From G965267185 sp965267185 (lineage in GTDB: Bacteria > Pseudomonadota > Alphaproteobacteria > UBA6615), in assembly GCA_965267185.1 (NCBI GenBank), contig OZ253937.1, forward strand, positions 186,001-250,000: DNA of 64,000 bases. The letters run 5' to 3'. This document shows positions 24,371-33,857 of this stretch, in pieces. The first letter of the stretch is position 1; each line of letters starts with the position of its first letter. The translations under genes and the position numbers were made by a program. The notes beneath the pieces were generated by a model. The model saw nothing but the letters and a program-made list of their open reading frames with translations. It did no database searches and had not been told where the DNA came from.

Positions 24371-25534
24371 ATGAGAAACCGCAATTTCAGAGCGCGGATG
24401 GTGCCGGTGCTGTGCGCTTTTCTCGCCGCCGCCATGTCGCTGACCGGCGGCGCCCTGGCCGAGCCCGCCGCGCCGTCTTATCCGCGCAATCCGGCGCTGG
24501 CCGATCTGCCCCAGGGCAGGTGGGTGAAAATTCACCAGCAGCAGCCCGGCGACGCGGTGACGTTCCGCCGCCAGCGCCATGGTGGCAGCGCCTTCGATAC
24601 GCGCCGCGGCCAGCTCGTGCTGTTCGGCAGCGATACCCATGACCACCCGGATATCGACTGGCTGAACAGCCCGCTGATCTTCGATATGAACCGGCTGACT
24701 TGGGATCAGCCCTATCCCGCCGACCCGGTATCGAGCTACCGGGTGAATGCAGATGGCTTGCCGGTCGCCGGTCCGAACGGGGACCGCCCCTGGGCGATGC
24801 ACACCTTCGGTGCCGTCGCCTACGATCCAGTAGCCGATGCGGTCGTCGTCGCCAGCTATCCGGCTCATCTGGTGCCCGGCCGTTTCACATCGGTGCTTGA
24901 GTCGGCGTGGCCGCAGGTCGAGCGGCACCCGACCTGGTTGTGGCACCCGGAGTCACAGCGGTGGGAAGCGCTCGCCGGCAAAGCGCCCCATTTTTTCACC
25001 CGCGCCATCGTCTATGACGACCGGCGCAAAGCCGTTCTGGGGTATCGCGGCGATGGCGTTTACACCCTGGATACGGCGAGCGGACGCTGGCAGCGGATCG
25101 CCAAGGGCAGCCTGCTCGGCTGGGGCAGCAACGCCGCGTTCGATAGCGATAACGGCGTGCTTCTCGCCTTTGGCAGCCACCGAAAGGGAAACGACATCGT
25201 CGCCTACAATCCTGCCGCCGGTCTTCACCGCACGATGCCGGCCGCCGGGCCGCGCCCGGCCGGTAACAACTATGTTCCGATGGCGTTTCACCGTGGCATT
25301 GGACGCACTATCGCGCTCGTCGATAGCGCATCCGGCGATGCGGCCGAGACCTGGCAGTACGATTACGCCAGCGACGCCTGGACCCATCTCGAGCTTGCTG
25401 GCCTGCCGTTTGAAATCCGCATGAACTACAATCTGGAATTCGATCCGGTGCACGAGCTATTGCTCCTGGTCGCGACGGCGCCCGGCGAAACGTTGCCGGC
25501 GGTCTGGGCGCTCAATTTCGGCGAGGCCGGGTAG
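24371..25534 (+). CDS. secreted kelch/galactose-oxidase-like beta-propeller protein
   Basis: This 387-residue protein has a signal peptide cleaved near GGALAEP. The mature part repeats a blade-like pattern of G-A or A-F-D with W in the last strand (GSAFDTRRGQLVLFGSD, GAVAYDPVADAVVVAS, WLWHPESQRWEALAG, AIVYDDRRKAVLGY, TWQYDYASDAWTHLE). No Cu-ligand set of true galactose oxidase is obvious. Its stop codon is followed immediately by the ATG of the beta-helix gene, so the two are coupled and both exported. A role in polysaccharide or cell-surface processing is inference. Confidence 0.78.
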   Translation: MRNRNFRARMVPVLCAFLAAAMSLTGGALAEPAAPSYPRNPALADLPQGRWVKIHQQQPGDAVTFRRQRHGGSAFDTRRGQLVLFGSDTHDHPDIDWLNSPLIFDMNRLTWDQPYPADPVSSYRVNADGLPVAGPNGDRPWAMHTFGAVAYDPVADAVVVASYPAHLVPGRFTSVLESAWPQVERHPTWLWHPESQRWEALAGKAPHFFTRAIVYDDRRKAVLGYRGDGVYTLDTASGRWQRIAKGSLLGWGSNAAFDSDNGVLLAFGSHRKGNDIVAYNPAAGLHRTMPAAGPRPAGNNYVPMAFHRGIGRTIALVDSASGDAAETWQYDYASDAWTHLELAGLPFEIRMNYNLEFDPVHELLLLVATAPGETLPAVWALNFGEAG

Positions 25535-27265
25535 ATGTTCGGGCCTGCCGTATCGGGTATCGCACGGCTGGTGATCCTGGGTTTTACCGTGTCAGCGGGT
25601 GCGGCTGCCGCCGATACAGCATCACAACCCGGTCTTGTCGTGCCCGAACCGGCGACCCAAACGGCGTTGGCGGTGCGCTGGCCGGTTACCGGCGACAGCA
25701 ACGGCAACGCCAGGGTCGCCGTGTCGTACCGCCGGCAGGGGGAGACCACATTGCAATCGGGCCATAACCTGTTTCGCCCCCATCCCGTCCATGTGTCGCC
25801 CGAGAACCTCGTGCCGGGGGGCCGGCTGTTCGCCGGCAGCATCGTCGGTTTGCAGCCGGGGAGCCGTTATGAGATCAAGCTCATCCTCGACGATCCCGAT
25901 GGCGGCTCGGCGCAGCGCACCTTGTCGCTGGAGACGCAGGCCGAGCCGGCCTTGCCGGCGAATATGCGCGAACGTTTCGTGCGGCCGCGCCGTCCCGGCG
26001 AGACCGGCGGCGGCGGCGGCACGCGCGGCGACCCGATCCGCGGTATCGCCACGGCGGCGCGGATCGCCGAGGCGGGCGATCTCATCCTGCTTCTGCCGGG
26101 GGTTTATTCCGGCAGCAACATTCGCACGCGGGACGGCGCGCCCGGTGCGCAAATCGCCTTCCGCGGCGTCGGCGAGGCGATTATCGACGGTGGCGGCAAC
26201 CGGCGCGTGTTCGATATTCGCGGGCGCAGCCACCTGTGGTTCGAAAACCTGACACTGCGCAATGCGAGCATCTTGGTCGACGCCGGGCAGGCGAACCACA
26301 TCGTTCTGCGGGCCAACCGGTTCGAGGTAAAGACATTTGGTATTCGTGCGCATGGGGCGATCTACGATCAGTCGCGCCACATCATGGTATCGGACAACAG
26401 CTTCGATGGCGGCATCGCGTGGCCGCCGTCCAAGCCTTTTCCAAGCGTCTACGCCATCAGCCTTTCCGGGGTCGGCCATGTGGTGCGCCACAACCGCATC
26501 CGGCGCGTGCGCGACGGTGTCTTCAACGGCAATGACGGCAAGCTCTCCGCCAGCGACTTCCACAATAACGACATCGCGCAATGCGCCGACGACGGCATCG
26601 AGACCGATCATTCCGATACCAATGTGCGGGTGTTCAACAACAGGGTTGTCGATTGTTTTTTCGGCGTCAGCATTCAGCCAGCCCATGGCGGACCCGTCTA
26701 CGTCTACCGCAACTTCATCTACAACGCGCGTTCCTCGCCCTTCAAACTGCACAACCGCACGTCGGGCGTGCTGATCTATCACAACACCTCGGTGCGCCGC
26801 GGTTTCCCGTTCGTCATTCAGCCAGGCGGCGAAACGGTGAACGACGTGGTGACGCGCAACAATTTGTTCATTGGTACGGGTGGTCCGGCCCTCGGCAGCA
26901 CGGGTCGGATGGTGCGTAGCGACTTCGACAATGACGGCTACGCCTGGACGAGCGGTCCCTTTGCCCTGTGGAACGGCCACACCATCCCGTCGATTGCCGC
27001 GGCGCGCGGTGGCCAGGGGCCGTACAGCCATCACGGCGCGATCGGGATCGGCCCGGAGAGCCCGTTTGCGGGGCCGTTATTGCCGCCGAGCGACCGCACA
27101 GCGCCGACCGATACCAGTGCGCTCGACCCCCGGCTGGCGGCGGACGGCGCCGCGGTCGACCGGGGTGTGGCGTTGCGCGGATTCAACGGCGGCTTCAGCG
27201 GGCGGGCGCCCGATCTGGGCTGTTGCGAAGCGGGCGCTCAAGTGCCCCACTACGGGCCGCGGTAG
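25535..27265 (+). CDS. secreted right-handed beta-helix protein, lyase-like
   Basis: This 576-residue protein has a signal peptide (cleavage near AAAADT) and an FN3-like domain to about residue 135. A long right-handed parallel beta-helix follows, with stacked coils such as HLWFENLTLRNASI, HIVLRANRFEVKTFG, HIMVSDNSFDGG, HVVRHNRIRRVRDGV and VRVFNNRVVDCFFG. This fold is used by pectate/alginate lyases and carbohydrate epimerases. The patch FHNNDIAQCADDGIETDHSD is a possible active face. It starts one base after the propeller gene ends. The substrate is unknown. Confidence 0.8.
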   Translation: MFGPAVSGIARLVILGFTVSAGAAAADTASQPGLVVPEPATQTALAVRWPVTGDSNGNARVAVSYRRQGETTLQSGHNLFRPHPVHVSPENLVPGGRLFAGSIVGLQPGSRYEIKLILDDPDGGSAQRTLSLETQAEPALPANMRERFVRPRRPGETGGGGGTRGDPIRGIATAARIAEAGDLILLLPGVYSGSNIRTRDGAPGAQIAFRGVGEAIIDGGGNRRVFDIRGRSHLWFENLTLRNASILVDAGQANHIVLRANRFEVKTFGIRAHGAIYDQSRHIMVSDNSFDGGIAWPPSKPFPSVYAISLSGVGHVVRHNRIRRVRDGVFNGNDGKLSASDFHNNDIAQCADDGIETDHSDTNVRVFNNRVVDCFFGVSIQPAHGGPVYVYRNFIYNARSSPFKLHNRTSGVLIYHNTSVRRGFPFVIQPGGETVNDVVTRNNLFIGTGGPALGSTGRMVRSDFDNDGYAWTSGPFALWNGHTIPSIAAARGGQGPYSHHGAIGIGPESPFAGPLLPPSDRTAPTDTSALDPRLAADGAAVDRGVALRGFNGGFSGRAPDLGCCEAGAQVPHYGPR

Positions 27266-27287
27266 CGGGCGGCGGATCGGGGGCCAC

Positions 27288-28058
27288 ATGCAGTATGCGA
27301 GAGTTCACGAAGCCAAGGATAAACCCGGCCTGAGGCTGGCGTTGACCATGAAGGTGCCGGGGCCGTGGAGCCAATCGGCGAAGTATGTGTTTCAGGTCAA
27401 GAATATTCCGTTTGTTCCCGTCGGCCAGCTCGGCGGCCGCGCCAACGACGAGCTGTTCGCGTGGACCGGCCACCGGAATGCGCCCGTCGCGGTTTATAAC
27501 GACGAGGTGCCGCGTACCGGCTGGCAGGAAATCATTATGCTGGCCGAGCGATTGCAACCGGAGCCCGCGCTGTTGCCGGCTCAGCCCGCTGAACGGGACG
27601 CGGTGTTCGAGATCATCTCCGAACTCGCGGCGGAGCGGGGGTTGGCTTGGATGCGGCGGTTGCAAATGATCGAGGATATGAGCGCACCGGCGGTGGATCC
27701 GCGCATGCAGAAAGTCGGCGACACCTTGGATGACCGCTACGGTAAGAGACCCGGCGGCGATGACGCGGTGACCCAACGATGCCTAGATATTCTGGAGATG
27801 CTGGCGGCCAAACTGCACGGCCAGAAAGCGCTAGGCAGCGAATATTTTGTCGGCGAAGGCTTCACGGCGGCGGATCTCTATTGGGCCTGTTTCTCCCAGC
27901 TCGTTCGGCCCCTGGAAGAAGCGGTCAATCCCATGCCGGATTTCATGCGCACGGTGTATATGGCGCGCGAGCCGGTGTTGGCAGCCGTGGACCCCATCCT
28001 GATCGAGCACCGGGACATGATCTATCAGCGCCACTTGGGCCTGCCGTTGGAATTTTAG
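27288..28058 (+). CDS. glutathione S-transferase-like protein
   Basis: This protein has 256 residues. After a strand and helix it has VPVGQLGGRANDELFAWTGH, then RNAPVAVYNDEVPRTGWQEI, in place of the usual thioredoxin-fold GST turn. A helical C-terminal domain follows (GEGFTAADLYWACFSQLV is the GST N-capping/hydrophobic-staple region). The N-terminal catalytic Ser/Cys/Tyr is not obvious, so it may be a non-catalytic or divergent GST. A GGGGG stretch precedes the ATG. It follows the beta-helix gene by 22 bases and may be co-transcribed. Confidence 0.65.
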   Translation: MQYARVHEAKDKPGLRLALTMKVPGPWSQSAKYVFQVKNIPFVPVGQLGGRANDELFAWTGHRNAPVAVYNDEVPRTGWQEIIMLAERLQPEPALLPAQPAERDAVFEIISELAAERGLAWMRRLQMIEDMSAPAVDPRMQKVGDTLDDRYGKRPGGDDAVTQRCLDILEMLAAKLHGQKALGSEYFVGEGFTAADLYWACFSQLVRPLEEAVNPMPDFMRTVYMAREPVLAAVDPILIEHRDMIYQRHLGLPLEF

Positions 28059-28067
28059 CGGAGCCGG

Positions 28068-28781
28068 TCAGTCGGTCTCGTCGCCGAACTTCCACCGGTA
28101 GATCACCAGATCGTCCTCATAGACGCCGTTGCTGTTGAAAGGTTCGTTGTTCCAGAAATCGTCCATCGCCTGCCGGTCGGGTAGCTCCATGACGATGGCG
28201 CTGCCGTAGTTCTCGGTGCCATCTTCCGAGCGTAGCGGCCCGCGGAATACGAAGTCGTTCTCGAATCGCCCGAAATAGGATTCGTGATCGAGCAGATGTT
28301 CGCTAAGCAGGTCGTTGATGCCGCGGCGCTTACTGGCAATCAAAAAGAACAGCTCTTGGCCGGGCTTGCGCTCGTAGTCCTGCATCCGTTTGAGAAAGCT
28401 GTTCGACCAGCGCAGAACTTTCACCGATTGATATATGCCGGCTCGCGCGAACGGCTCCTCGGCGATGAAGGTTTCGGCGGTGTCGCGGTCGGCCAACTCG
28501 ACGAAAAATGCGTGGCCGATCTCATCGTCTCTATCGTCGGCCAGGATCGGCCCATGGCCGATTAGGTGGTCGGCGAAAGCCTCGAGATATTTCCGGTGCG
28601 CGGCGTAGTGTTCGTCGCGCAACGCGCCGGTGCCGGGCTTGTCGAGGCACGCGATAACCCATTGCGCGGGCTTTTGCCGGTAATAGTCCTTGAGCGCTTC
28701 GCCCGACAGGCCGTAGCGGGGATCGCCGGGTAAGTAACCCGATTGGGGTGCGCCCTCGCTTGGTGCGTTTTCGTCTGCCAT
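28068..28781 (-). CDS. tandem YCII-domain protein
   Basis: This 237-residue protein contains two YCII-like ferredoxin-fold domains in series, roughly 40-130 (WVIACLDKPGTGALRDEHY ... GHAFFVELADRDTAETFI) and 140-232 (LFFLIASKRRGINDLLSEH ... GSAIVMELPDRQAMDDFW). Each ends with the F-(A/N)-x-x-G-(I/V)-Y signature. Single YCII proteins usually dimerise, so this fusion makes the dimer in one chain. The first domain keeps a His in DEHYAAHRKYL near the YCII active site. The function is unknown. Confidence 0.8.
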   Translation of the reverse strand: MADENAPSEGAPQSGYLPGDPRYGLSGEALKDYYRQKPAQWVIACLDKPGTGALRDEHYAAHRKYLEAFADHLIGHGPILADDRDDEIGHAFFVELADRDTAETFIAEEPFARAGIYQSVKVLRWSNSFLKRMQDYERKPGQELFFLIASKRRGINDLLSEHLLDHESYFGRFENDFVFRGPLRSEDGTENYGSAIVMELPDRQAMDDFWNNEPFNSNGVYEDDLVIYRWKFGDETD

Positions 28782-28925
28782 GGTCTTTCCGCTTTGTCTC
28801 CGGGCCGGATATAAGGACTGACGCGTCTACAAGGTTAGACGGCAGGATAGCGAATGAGAAGTCCAAGGGCTCCCCACAATCATGACAGTCGCTGAAAAAG
28901 TTACAGTGGTTTGCGGCGTATTCCC

Positions 28926-31706
28926 TTAGTTCACCGACCACTGACCCGGAGTGCTCCAACCACGCCAAGCGGTGGGGTGTTCGGCGAGGAATGATCGCAA
29001 GATTTCGACATATTCGAGCGCCATAGTTTCGGCGCTGAGGCCCTTGTTGTCGTCTGAGCTTTGAAGCGGCGGCTTTATCCAAATATCGAACTCGTCCTCT
29101 GCGCTTGTCACCACCCAGACCGACAGCAGCGGGGCCCCACAGATCGATGCCAAGGACGGTGCGCCGAGGGCTAGGTTCAACGTGCCTCCCAAAAACGGCA
29201 CTTGCAGCGGCCGCTTGCCGCCATGAATGCCGGCAACGCCGACCACGGCGTTGTTATTTAGATGGTCAACCAGTTCGTAGACCGCTTGGGTTTCCTCGCC
29301 ATCGACCAAAGACACGTGGTCTTGCATATATCGGTCCTCGACCCGCGTGCGCAGTGGATTTAAGAAGCGCCGGCCGAAGATGGTGCCTGAGTAGGGGTGA
29401 ATGTCGCTGCGCAGAAACACACTACTGTGGCCGGCGTCTTGCAGCGCGCGCTTCAACGATAATTCACCTCGCGTGACCGGAACCGTCCAAAGAACCGCCC
29501 CTTGGCCGCCTTCAAGCGCGGCATTCAAATGCTCCAGGCCATGGAGACGCAGTTTCGGTTGCCATCCGCCCGGCAGCCGATCGCGAAAGCTGTAGACAAT
29601 CTCTTCATAGGTATCGGCGAGCGATTGCCGCTCGAATTCACGCGTTCCCATTGCGAGCTCCAGGGCGGTGATGGCCCGCTTCAAGTGAGCCGGCTGCGAG
29701 CCGCGTATTGTCAAATGCAAGCCGGCGATAAATCGGCAGGCCGGCGCCCACCATCGCGTCGGCAACAGTCCGGCAATAGCAAAAAGCACGATAAATATGA
29801 TGGTGTTCCGTAGGTCTGCGGCGTCAATTACGGGCCGCTTGCGTTCTATTCGGTTTGTTGGTCTATCGATCGTCGCCGATGGCAGCGCCCGGGTTGTTTG
29901 ATCCGGTGGTCCGCTCTGCACATCGTCGATCGCCGCCGCCATGCGCCTGACGGTATTGGTATCCTGCGACACGATCTCCAGCGGCAGCTCAACGTTGAAA
30001 TCCTCTTGAACCGACATAATCAATTGCACAGCGCTTAAAGAATCGCCGCCGAGTGCAAAGAAATCATCGTCCAAACCGATATCGCTAGTTTTCAGAAGCG
30101 ACTGCCACAATGCCAAGAGAGCAATGGTTGTCGGCGACGCTTGCAGATCTATATCCGCCGCGCCGGTTTCGCTGCGTTTCCCAGGCGCGGCCAGTTTTTC
30201 GGCGAGGATGTTTCGCTGCGGCTTGCCGCCAGGGCCCCTCGGGATCGAGGTCACCGGAAAGAGTTGTCTCGGTACCTTGGAGTGTTTCAGCCGGCTGAAG
30301 GCGAAGGAGCGAAGATTCTCACTTGAGGACACCCCTTGATCGTCTTTGAAGATAATGGCGGCGGCGACATCTTGGCCAAGGGTGATATGGGGGACGCCGA
30401 ATACCACGATATCCTCGACATTCGGGTGCCGCGCGAGTTCGCGCTCTATATCGGTAGGGCTGATCTTCTCGGCGCCGCGGTTGATCATTTCCTTGGTGCG
30501 GCCGACGAGCGTCAGATACCCCTCGTCATCGAAAAATCCCAGATCGCCGGTTCGAAACCAGCCGTCGACAAAGGCTTCCGCATCGGCTGTGGGATTATCG
30601 ACATACTTCTTCATAACCCCCGGGCTGCGCACAACGACCTCGCCGGTTTGCCCTTTGGCGACTTCAACCCCGGTTTCGTCGATCATCTTGATCTCTTCGA
30701 TCACCTGGAGGCCGACGGTACCAACCTTTCGGTCTCGGGGCGGCAGCGGCGCGCAGGCAATACAGCCGGTTTCCGTCATGCCGTAGGTGTCGATCAACGG
30801 GGCGTTGAACAGGGCCTCGATTTTCTCGATGTCCCGCGGAGGGAAATGCATGCCGCCGTTTCGAATAAAGGTGAGGGACGCCCTCCGGATGGCATCTTCG
30901 TGCGCGGCTGCCTGAGAAATCACACCCCGGTGGAAGGTGTAAACAGCGGTATACCAAGTAGGTTGGTAGGCCTCCAAACAGGCGTAGAAGGAATCCGTGT
31001 CGGATCTCGATGTGATGATCGTGCTGCCGCCAGTGTAAAGTGCGGCGAGCACGCCTTCATAAATGCCGTGCGCGAGGTATAGCGGCATAACGTTCAAGCA
31101 GCAGTCCTGCGGTCCGAGCCCGAGCCACTTTGTGAGGCGGCCAACATTCGCCGCCAGCTCCTCCTGCGTCCGCGGCACGATCTTGCTTCCCGTGGTGCCC
31201 GATGTCGCGAGAAATAGGGCGATGTCTGAAGGGGCGTGCGTCTCATTCGGGTGCGCTGACGGCAGGTCATCGTCGTCGAAACGAAAGCCAATTTCGTCTT
31301 CGTTTTTTTCCAGCTCGATCACCGTCAGGCCGAGCTCGTCGCCTGCCGCTTGCGCCGCCAAGTTCTCGCCAACACCACACACAAGAACCTCGGCCCGCAA
31401 GGCCTTCAAGTAGCTTTTGACATCATTGGCGGATGAGGTCGGATCTAGCGGAATGATCGGTGCGCCGTGAAAGAGCAAGCCGACAAGACATAGGGCCATA
31501 CTGGGCCGGTCATTTATGCAAACGGCGATACGCTGCGCCGGCGTGACGCCTTTGGCATCGAGTGCATGGCTCAGGCGACGCGCCTGCTCGACGAGCCTGC
31601 GGTAAGTTAGCGGATCGCGACCTTCGCCAAGGAGGGCAATACGCTCTGGCGCCTGTTGCGCCCACGCGGCAACAGTTTCAGAGAGGGCTTGAAAGGCTTG
31701 CGGCAT
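28926..31706 (-). CDS. adenylation-carrier-acyltransferase fusion protein
   Basis: This 926-residue single-chain system has three parts. An AMP-forming adenylation domain (1-505) carries LFLATSGTTGSKIVPRT near 164, DTYGMTETG near 306, WFRTGDLG near 383 and a late Lys in GPGGKPQRN near 495. A phosphopantetheine carrier domain (about 525-595) has Ser556 in FFALGGDSLSAVQL. One membrane helix (about 634-650) precedes a C-terminal LpxL/HtrB-like acyltransferase (about 670-926; VPFLGGTLNLALGAPSLAS). At the usual H-x4-E/D position the sequence is P-x4-E (Pro743, Glu748), so the catalytic His is missing. It could activate an acid, load it on itself and transfer it to a membrane acceptor. Confidence 0.85.
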   Translation of the reverse strand: MPQAFQALSETVAAWAQQAPERIALLGEGRDPLTYRRLVEQARRLSHALDAKGVTPAQRIAVCINDRPSMALCLVGLLFHGAPIIPLDPTSSANDVKSYLKALRAEVLVCGVGENLAAQAAGDELGLTVIELEKNEDEIGFRFDDDDLPSAHPNETHAPSDIALFLATSGTTGSKIVPRTQEELAANVGRLTKWLGLGPQDCCLNVMPLYLAHGIYEGVLAALYTGGSTIITSRSDTDSFYACLEAYQPTWYTAVYTFHRGVISQAAAHEDAIRRASLTFIRNGGMHFPPRDIEKIEALFNAPLIDTYGMTETGCIACAPLPPRDRKVGTVGLQVIEEIKMIDETGVEVAKGQTGEVVVRSPGVMKKYVDNPTADAEAFVDGWFRTGDLGFFDDEGYLTLVGRTKEMINRGAEKISPTDIERELARHPNVEDIVVFGVPHITLGQDVAAAIIFKDDQGVSSSENLRSFAFSRLKHSKVPRQLFPVTSIPRGPGGKPQRNILAEKLAAPGKRSETGAADIDLQASPTTIALLALWQSLLKTSDIGLDDDFFALGGDSLSAVQLIMSVQEDFNVELPLEIVSQDTNTVRRMAAAIDDVQSGPPDQTTRALPSATIDRPTNRIERKRPVIDAADLRNTIIFIVLFAIAGLLPTRWWAPACRFIAGLHLTIRGSQPAHLKRAITALELAMGTREFERQSLADTYEEIVYSFRDRLPGGWQPKLRLHGLEHLNAALEGGQGAVLWTVPVTRGELSLKRALQDAGHSSVFLRSDIHPYSGTIFGRRFLNPLRTRVEDRYMQDHVSLVDGEETQAVYELVDHLNNNAVVGVAGIHGGKRPLQVPFLGGTLNLALGAPSLASICGAPLLSVWVVTSAEDEFDIWIKPPLQSSDDNKGLSAETMALEYVEILRSFLAEHPTAWRGWSTPGQWSVN

Positions 31707-31912
31707 AGAGGTTTTGAATCACCGAAGATAAGTGGCGTTAACCAGCAAACACAACATCTTAGCGGTTCCCCCTTAACTGTAGGTTTCGCTTCTGCGGTGA
31801 CATCTGCCGAGAAACGACTCGCATTGCCCTGGCTGTTTCGTGTCCGCTCTCGGGGTATAAGCGCACGGGCTGCCATCGGTTGTGCAGCTTTCGAGAGGGA
31901 GAGGGACGAAGG

Positions 31913-33358
31913 GTGACGCCCAGGGTTGGCATTATCGGCGGCGGCTACACCGGCACGGCGGTCGCAGCGCATCTGAGCCGCAGCGCGACGCAGCCGCTCG
32001 ACATAACCGTGGTCGAGCCGTTGGCCGAGTTGGGGCGCGGCGTCGCCTATGGCTCGTGCGATCCCGACCACCGCATCAACGGACCGACGATCCAGCATTC
32101 GCTCTATCCCGACGATGCCGAACATTTCGACCGGTGGCATAAGGCCAGTGGCGCTTTCGCCGCCGATCCCGAATGCCTCGACCCGTTGGGACGCTCCTAT
32201 GCCCGCCGCGCCGATATGGGGCGCTATGTGGGGCATGAATTTGCTGTTCATCAAAAAGACAGCCCCTCGGGCTCGTCGCTGCGCCATATCCGCGACCGGG
32301 CGGTCAACGCGCGGGCCGGCGGCGCGGGGTTCGTCGTGAGCCTTGCCGAAAGTGCTGACCTTGCCGTCGATCTGCTCGTCATCACCAACAGCAACGCACC
32401 GCCTGCGACGCCGCCGGCCTTCGAAGGAGCGGTGGCCGCGCATCCCGCGTTCTATCCCGACCCCTGGGATTTGGATCGCCTGGCCGGTATCGCGTCCGAC
32501 GCGCGAATTCTGATTATCGGCACCGGGCTTACCATGGCCGATGTGGCGATTACGGTGTTGCGAGACCGCCCCGGCGCCACGGTCACAGCGGTATCCCGCC
32601 GTGGGCTCCTGCCACAGAGCCAGAGCCAAACGCCGCGCACGGATACCATTCCCCAGGCGATGGCCCGCGAGGTGCCGCCCTTTGTGGGGCGCCACGGCAA
32701 GCCGGATTCGATCCGCACCATCCTTCGGGCCCTGCGCGAAGATGCGCGCGGCCTCGTTGCGGAAGGCCGCCAGTGGCATGTGGTGGTGGATGAGGTGCGC
32801 GAGGCGGCGCATCACATTTGGCCGGCGCTGCCCGAGCAGGAGCAGCGGCGGTTCGTCCGCCATCTGGCACCGTGGTACGAGACCCACCGGTTTCGCTACC
32901 CGCCGCAGACCGACGCCAAAGTTCAGGCGCTGATGGCGGAGGGCCGATTGGCGACACGCGCGGCGTCGATTGTGAGCGCGGTTCCGCGCAGCGATCAAAT
33001 TGAAGTCACCACCAGAGCCCGTAGTACCGATGATCTCACCACCGAGACGTTCGACGCTGTCATCAACTGCACCGGTCCCGACCGCAAATCGAGTCGGAGC
33101 GGCGACCCGTTTCTGCAAAATCTTGTGTCGGGCGGCCTCCTGGTGAACCATCCCTTCGGTCTCGGTCTACTCGTGGACGACAACTTTTGCGCGCAAAACA
33201 GCGAAGGGCAGCACGATTCACGTCTGCGGGTCATCGGTCCGCTGAGCCGGGGCCGGCTGGGCGAGACCAGCGGTGTGCCCCATACGACGTACCATATTAT
33301 GCGCGTCCTGCCCGATATGCTGGGTGAGCTCGAACGCGTTGCGCCGGCAGAGGTTTGA
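31913..33358 (+). CDS. FAD/NAD(P)-binding oxidoreductase (COG4529-like)
   Basis: This 481-residue protein starts at GTG after a purine-rich GAGAGGGAGAGGGACGAAGG. It begins VTPRVGIIGGGYTGTAVAAH (FAD Rossmann motif). It continues with RGVAYG and the NAD(P)-binding segment ILIIGTGLTMADVAITVL near 197-214, and ends with INCTGPD and an FAD-closing region (LRVIGPLSRGRLGETSGVP). Such proteins are hydroxyacylglutathione- or siderophore-type flavoproteins of uncertain function. It diverges from the acyltransferase fusion with 206 bases between. A 514-codon antisense frame is a shadow. Confidence 0.82.
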   Translation: MTPRVGIIGGGYTGTAVAAHLSRSATQPLDITVVEPLAELGRGVAYGSCDPDHRINGPTIQHSLYPDDAEHFDRWHKASGAFAADPECLDPLGRSYARRADMGRYVGHEFAVHQKDSPSGSSLRHIRDRAVNARAGGAGFVVSLAESADLAVDLLVITNSNAPPATPPAFEGAVAAHPAFYPDPWDLDRLAGIASDARILIIGTGLTMADVAITVLRDRPGATVTAVSRRGLLPQSQSQTPRTDTIPQAMAREVPPFVGRHGKPDSIRTILRALREDARGLVAEGRQWHVVVDEVREAAHHIWPALPEQEQRRFVRHLAPWYETHRFRYPPQTDAKVQALMAEGRLATRAASIVSAVPRSDQIEVTTRARSTDDLTTETFDAVINCTGPDRKSSRSGDPFLQNLVSGGLLVNHPFGLGLLVDDNFCAQNSEGQHDSRLRVIGPLSRGRLGETSGVPHTTYHIMRVLPDMLGELERVAPAEV

Positions 33359-33543
33359 GCGGGTATTCGCTATCCAACGTCGTTTCTGTCGATCAGAGTA
33401 CCCGTTGGACGCCTAAACCTCGGTTATAAGAGCGCGTTCGTAAACCCGAACCCAATGGCGGCCGGGGCTTTTAGATATCAAATCGGACCCAGCGGTGCGC
33501 ATCAGCGGACCGCGGGAGCAACTGAACCGAGGAGATATCCGAT

Positions 33544-33831
33544 ATGTCGAGCACCAATCGTATTCGCACCCTGATTGCCGGAACAGCCTTTGCCGCCGCT
33601 TTTACGCTACCGTTGGGTTTGGCCGTTGCCTCCGCCGATTTGGACGGCGCCAGCGTTGGTAAAACCGCCGCAGAGATAACCGCTAGCCTCACCGCCCAGG
33701 GCTATGAGGTCAGGAAGGTCGAGCCCGAGGACGGTATGCTGGAGGCATACGCGCTGAAAGATGGCAAGCTCTACGAAGTCTACGTAAACACCACGACCGG
33801 CACGGTGACCAAGATCGAGGAAGAAGACTGA
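33544..33831 (+). CDS. secreted PepSY-domain protein
   Basis: This 95-residue protein has a signal peptide cleaved after AVASA and one PepSY domain: SVGKTAAEITASLTAQGYEV, then LEAYALKDGKLYEVYVNTTT and GTVTKIEEED. PepSY domains occur in periplasmic inhibitors and redox or metal-linked envelope proteins. A GAGGAG lies close before the ATG. It leads a three-gene run with the cytochrome b561 and the membrane LuxR regulator, separated by 26 and 24 bases. Confidence 0.82.
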   Translation: MSSTNRIRTLIAGTAFAAAFTLPLGLAVASADLDGASVGKTAAEITASLTAQGYEVRKVEPEDGMLEAYALKDGKLYEVYVNTTTGTVTKIEEED

Positions 33832-33857
33832 TCTTAAACCATTAGAGGTACGACGCT

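Noticed and set aside
31607..33151. A 514-codon minus-strand frame across the FAD/NAD(P) protein
   Set aside because: The plus-strand product has clear Rossmann motifs; the antisense product has none.
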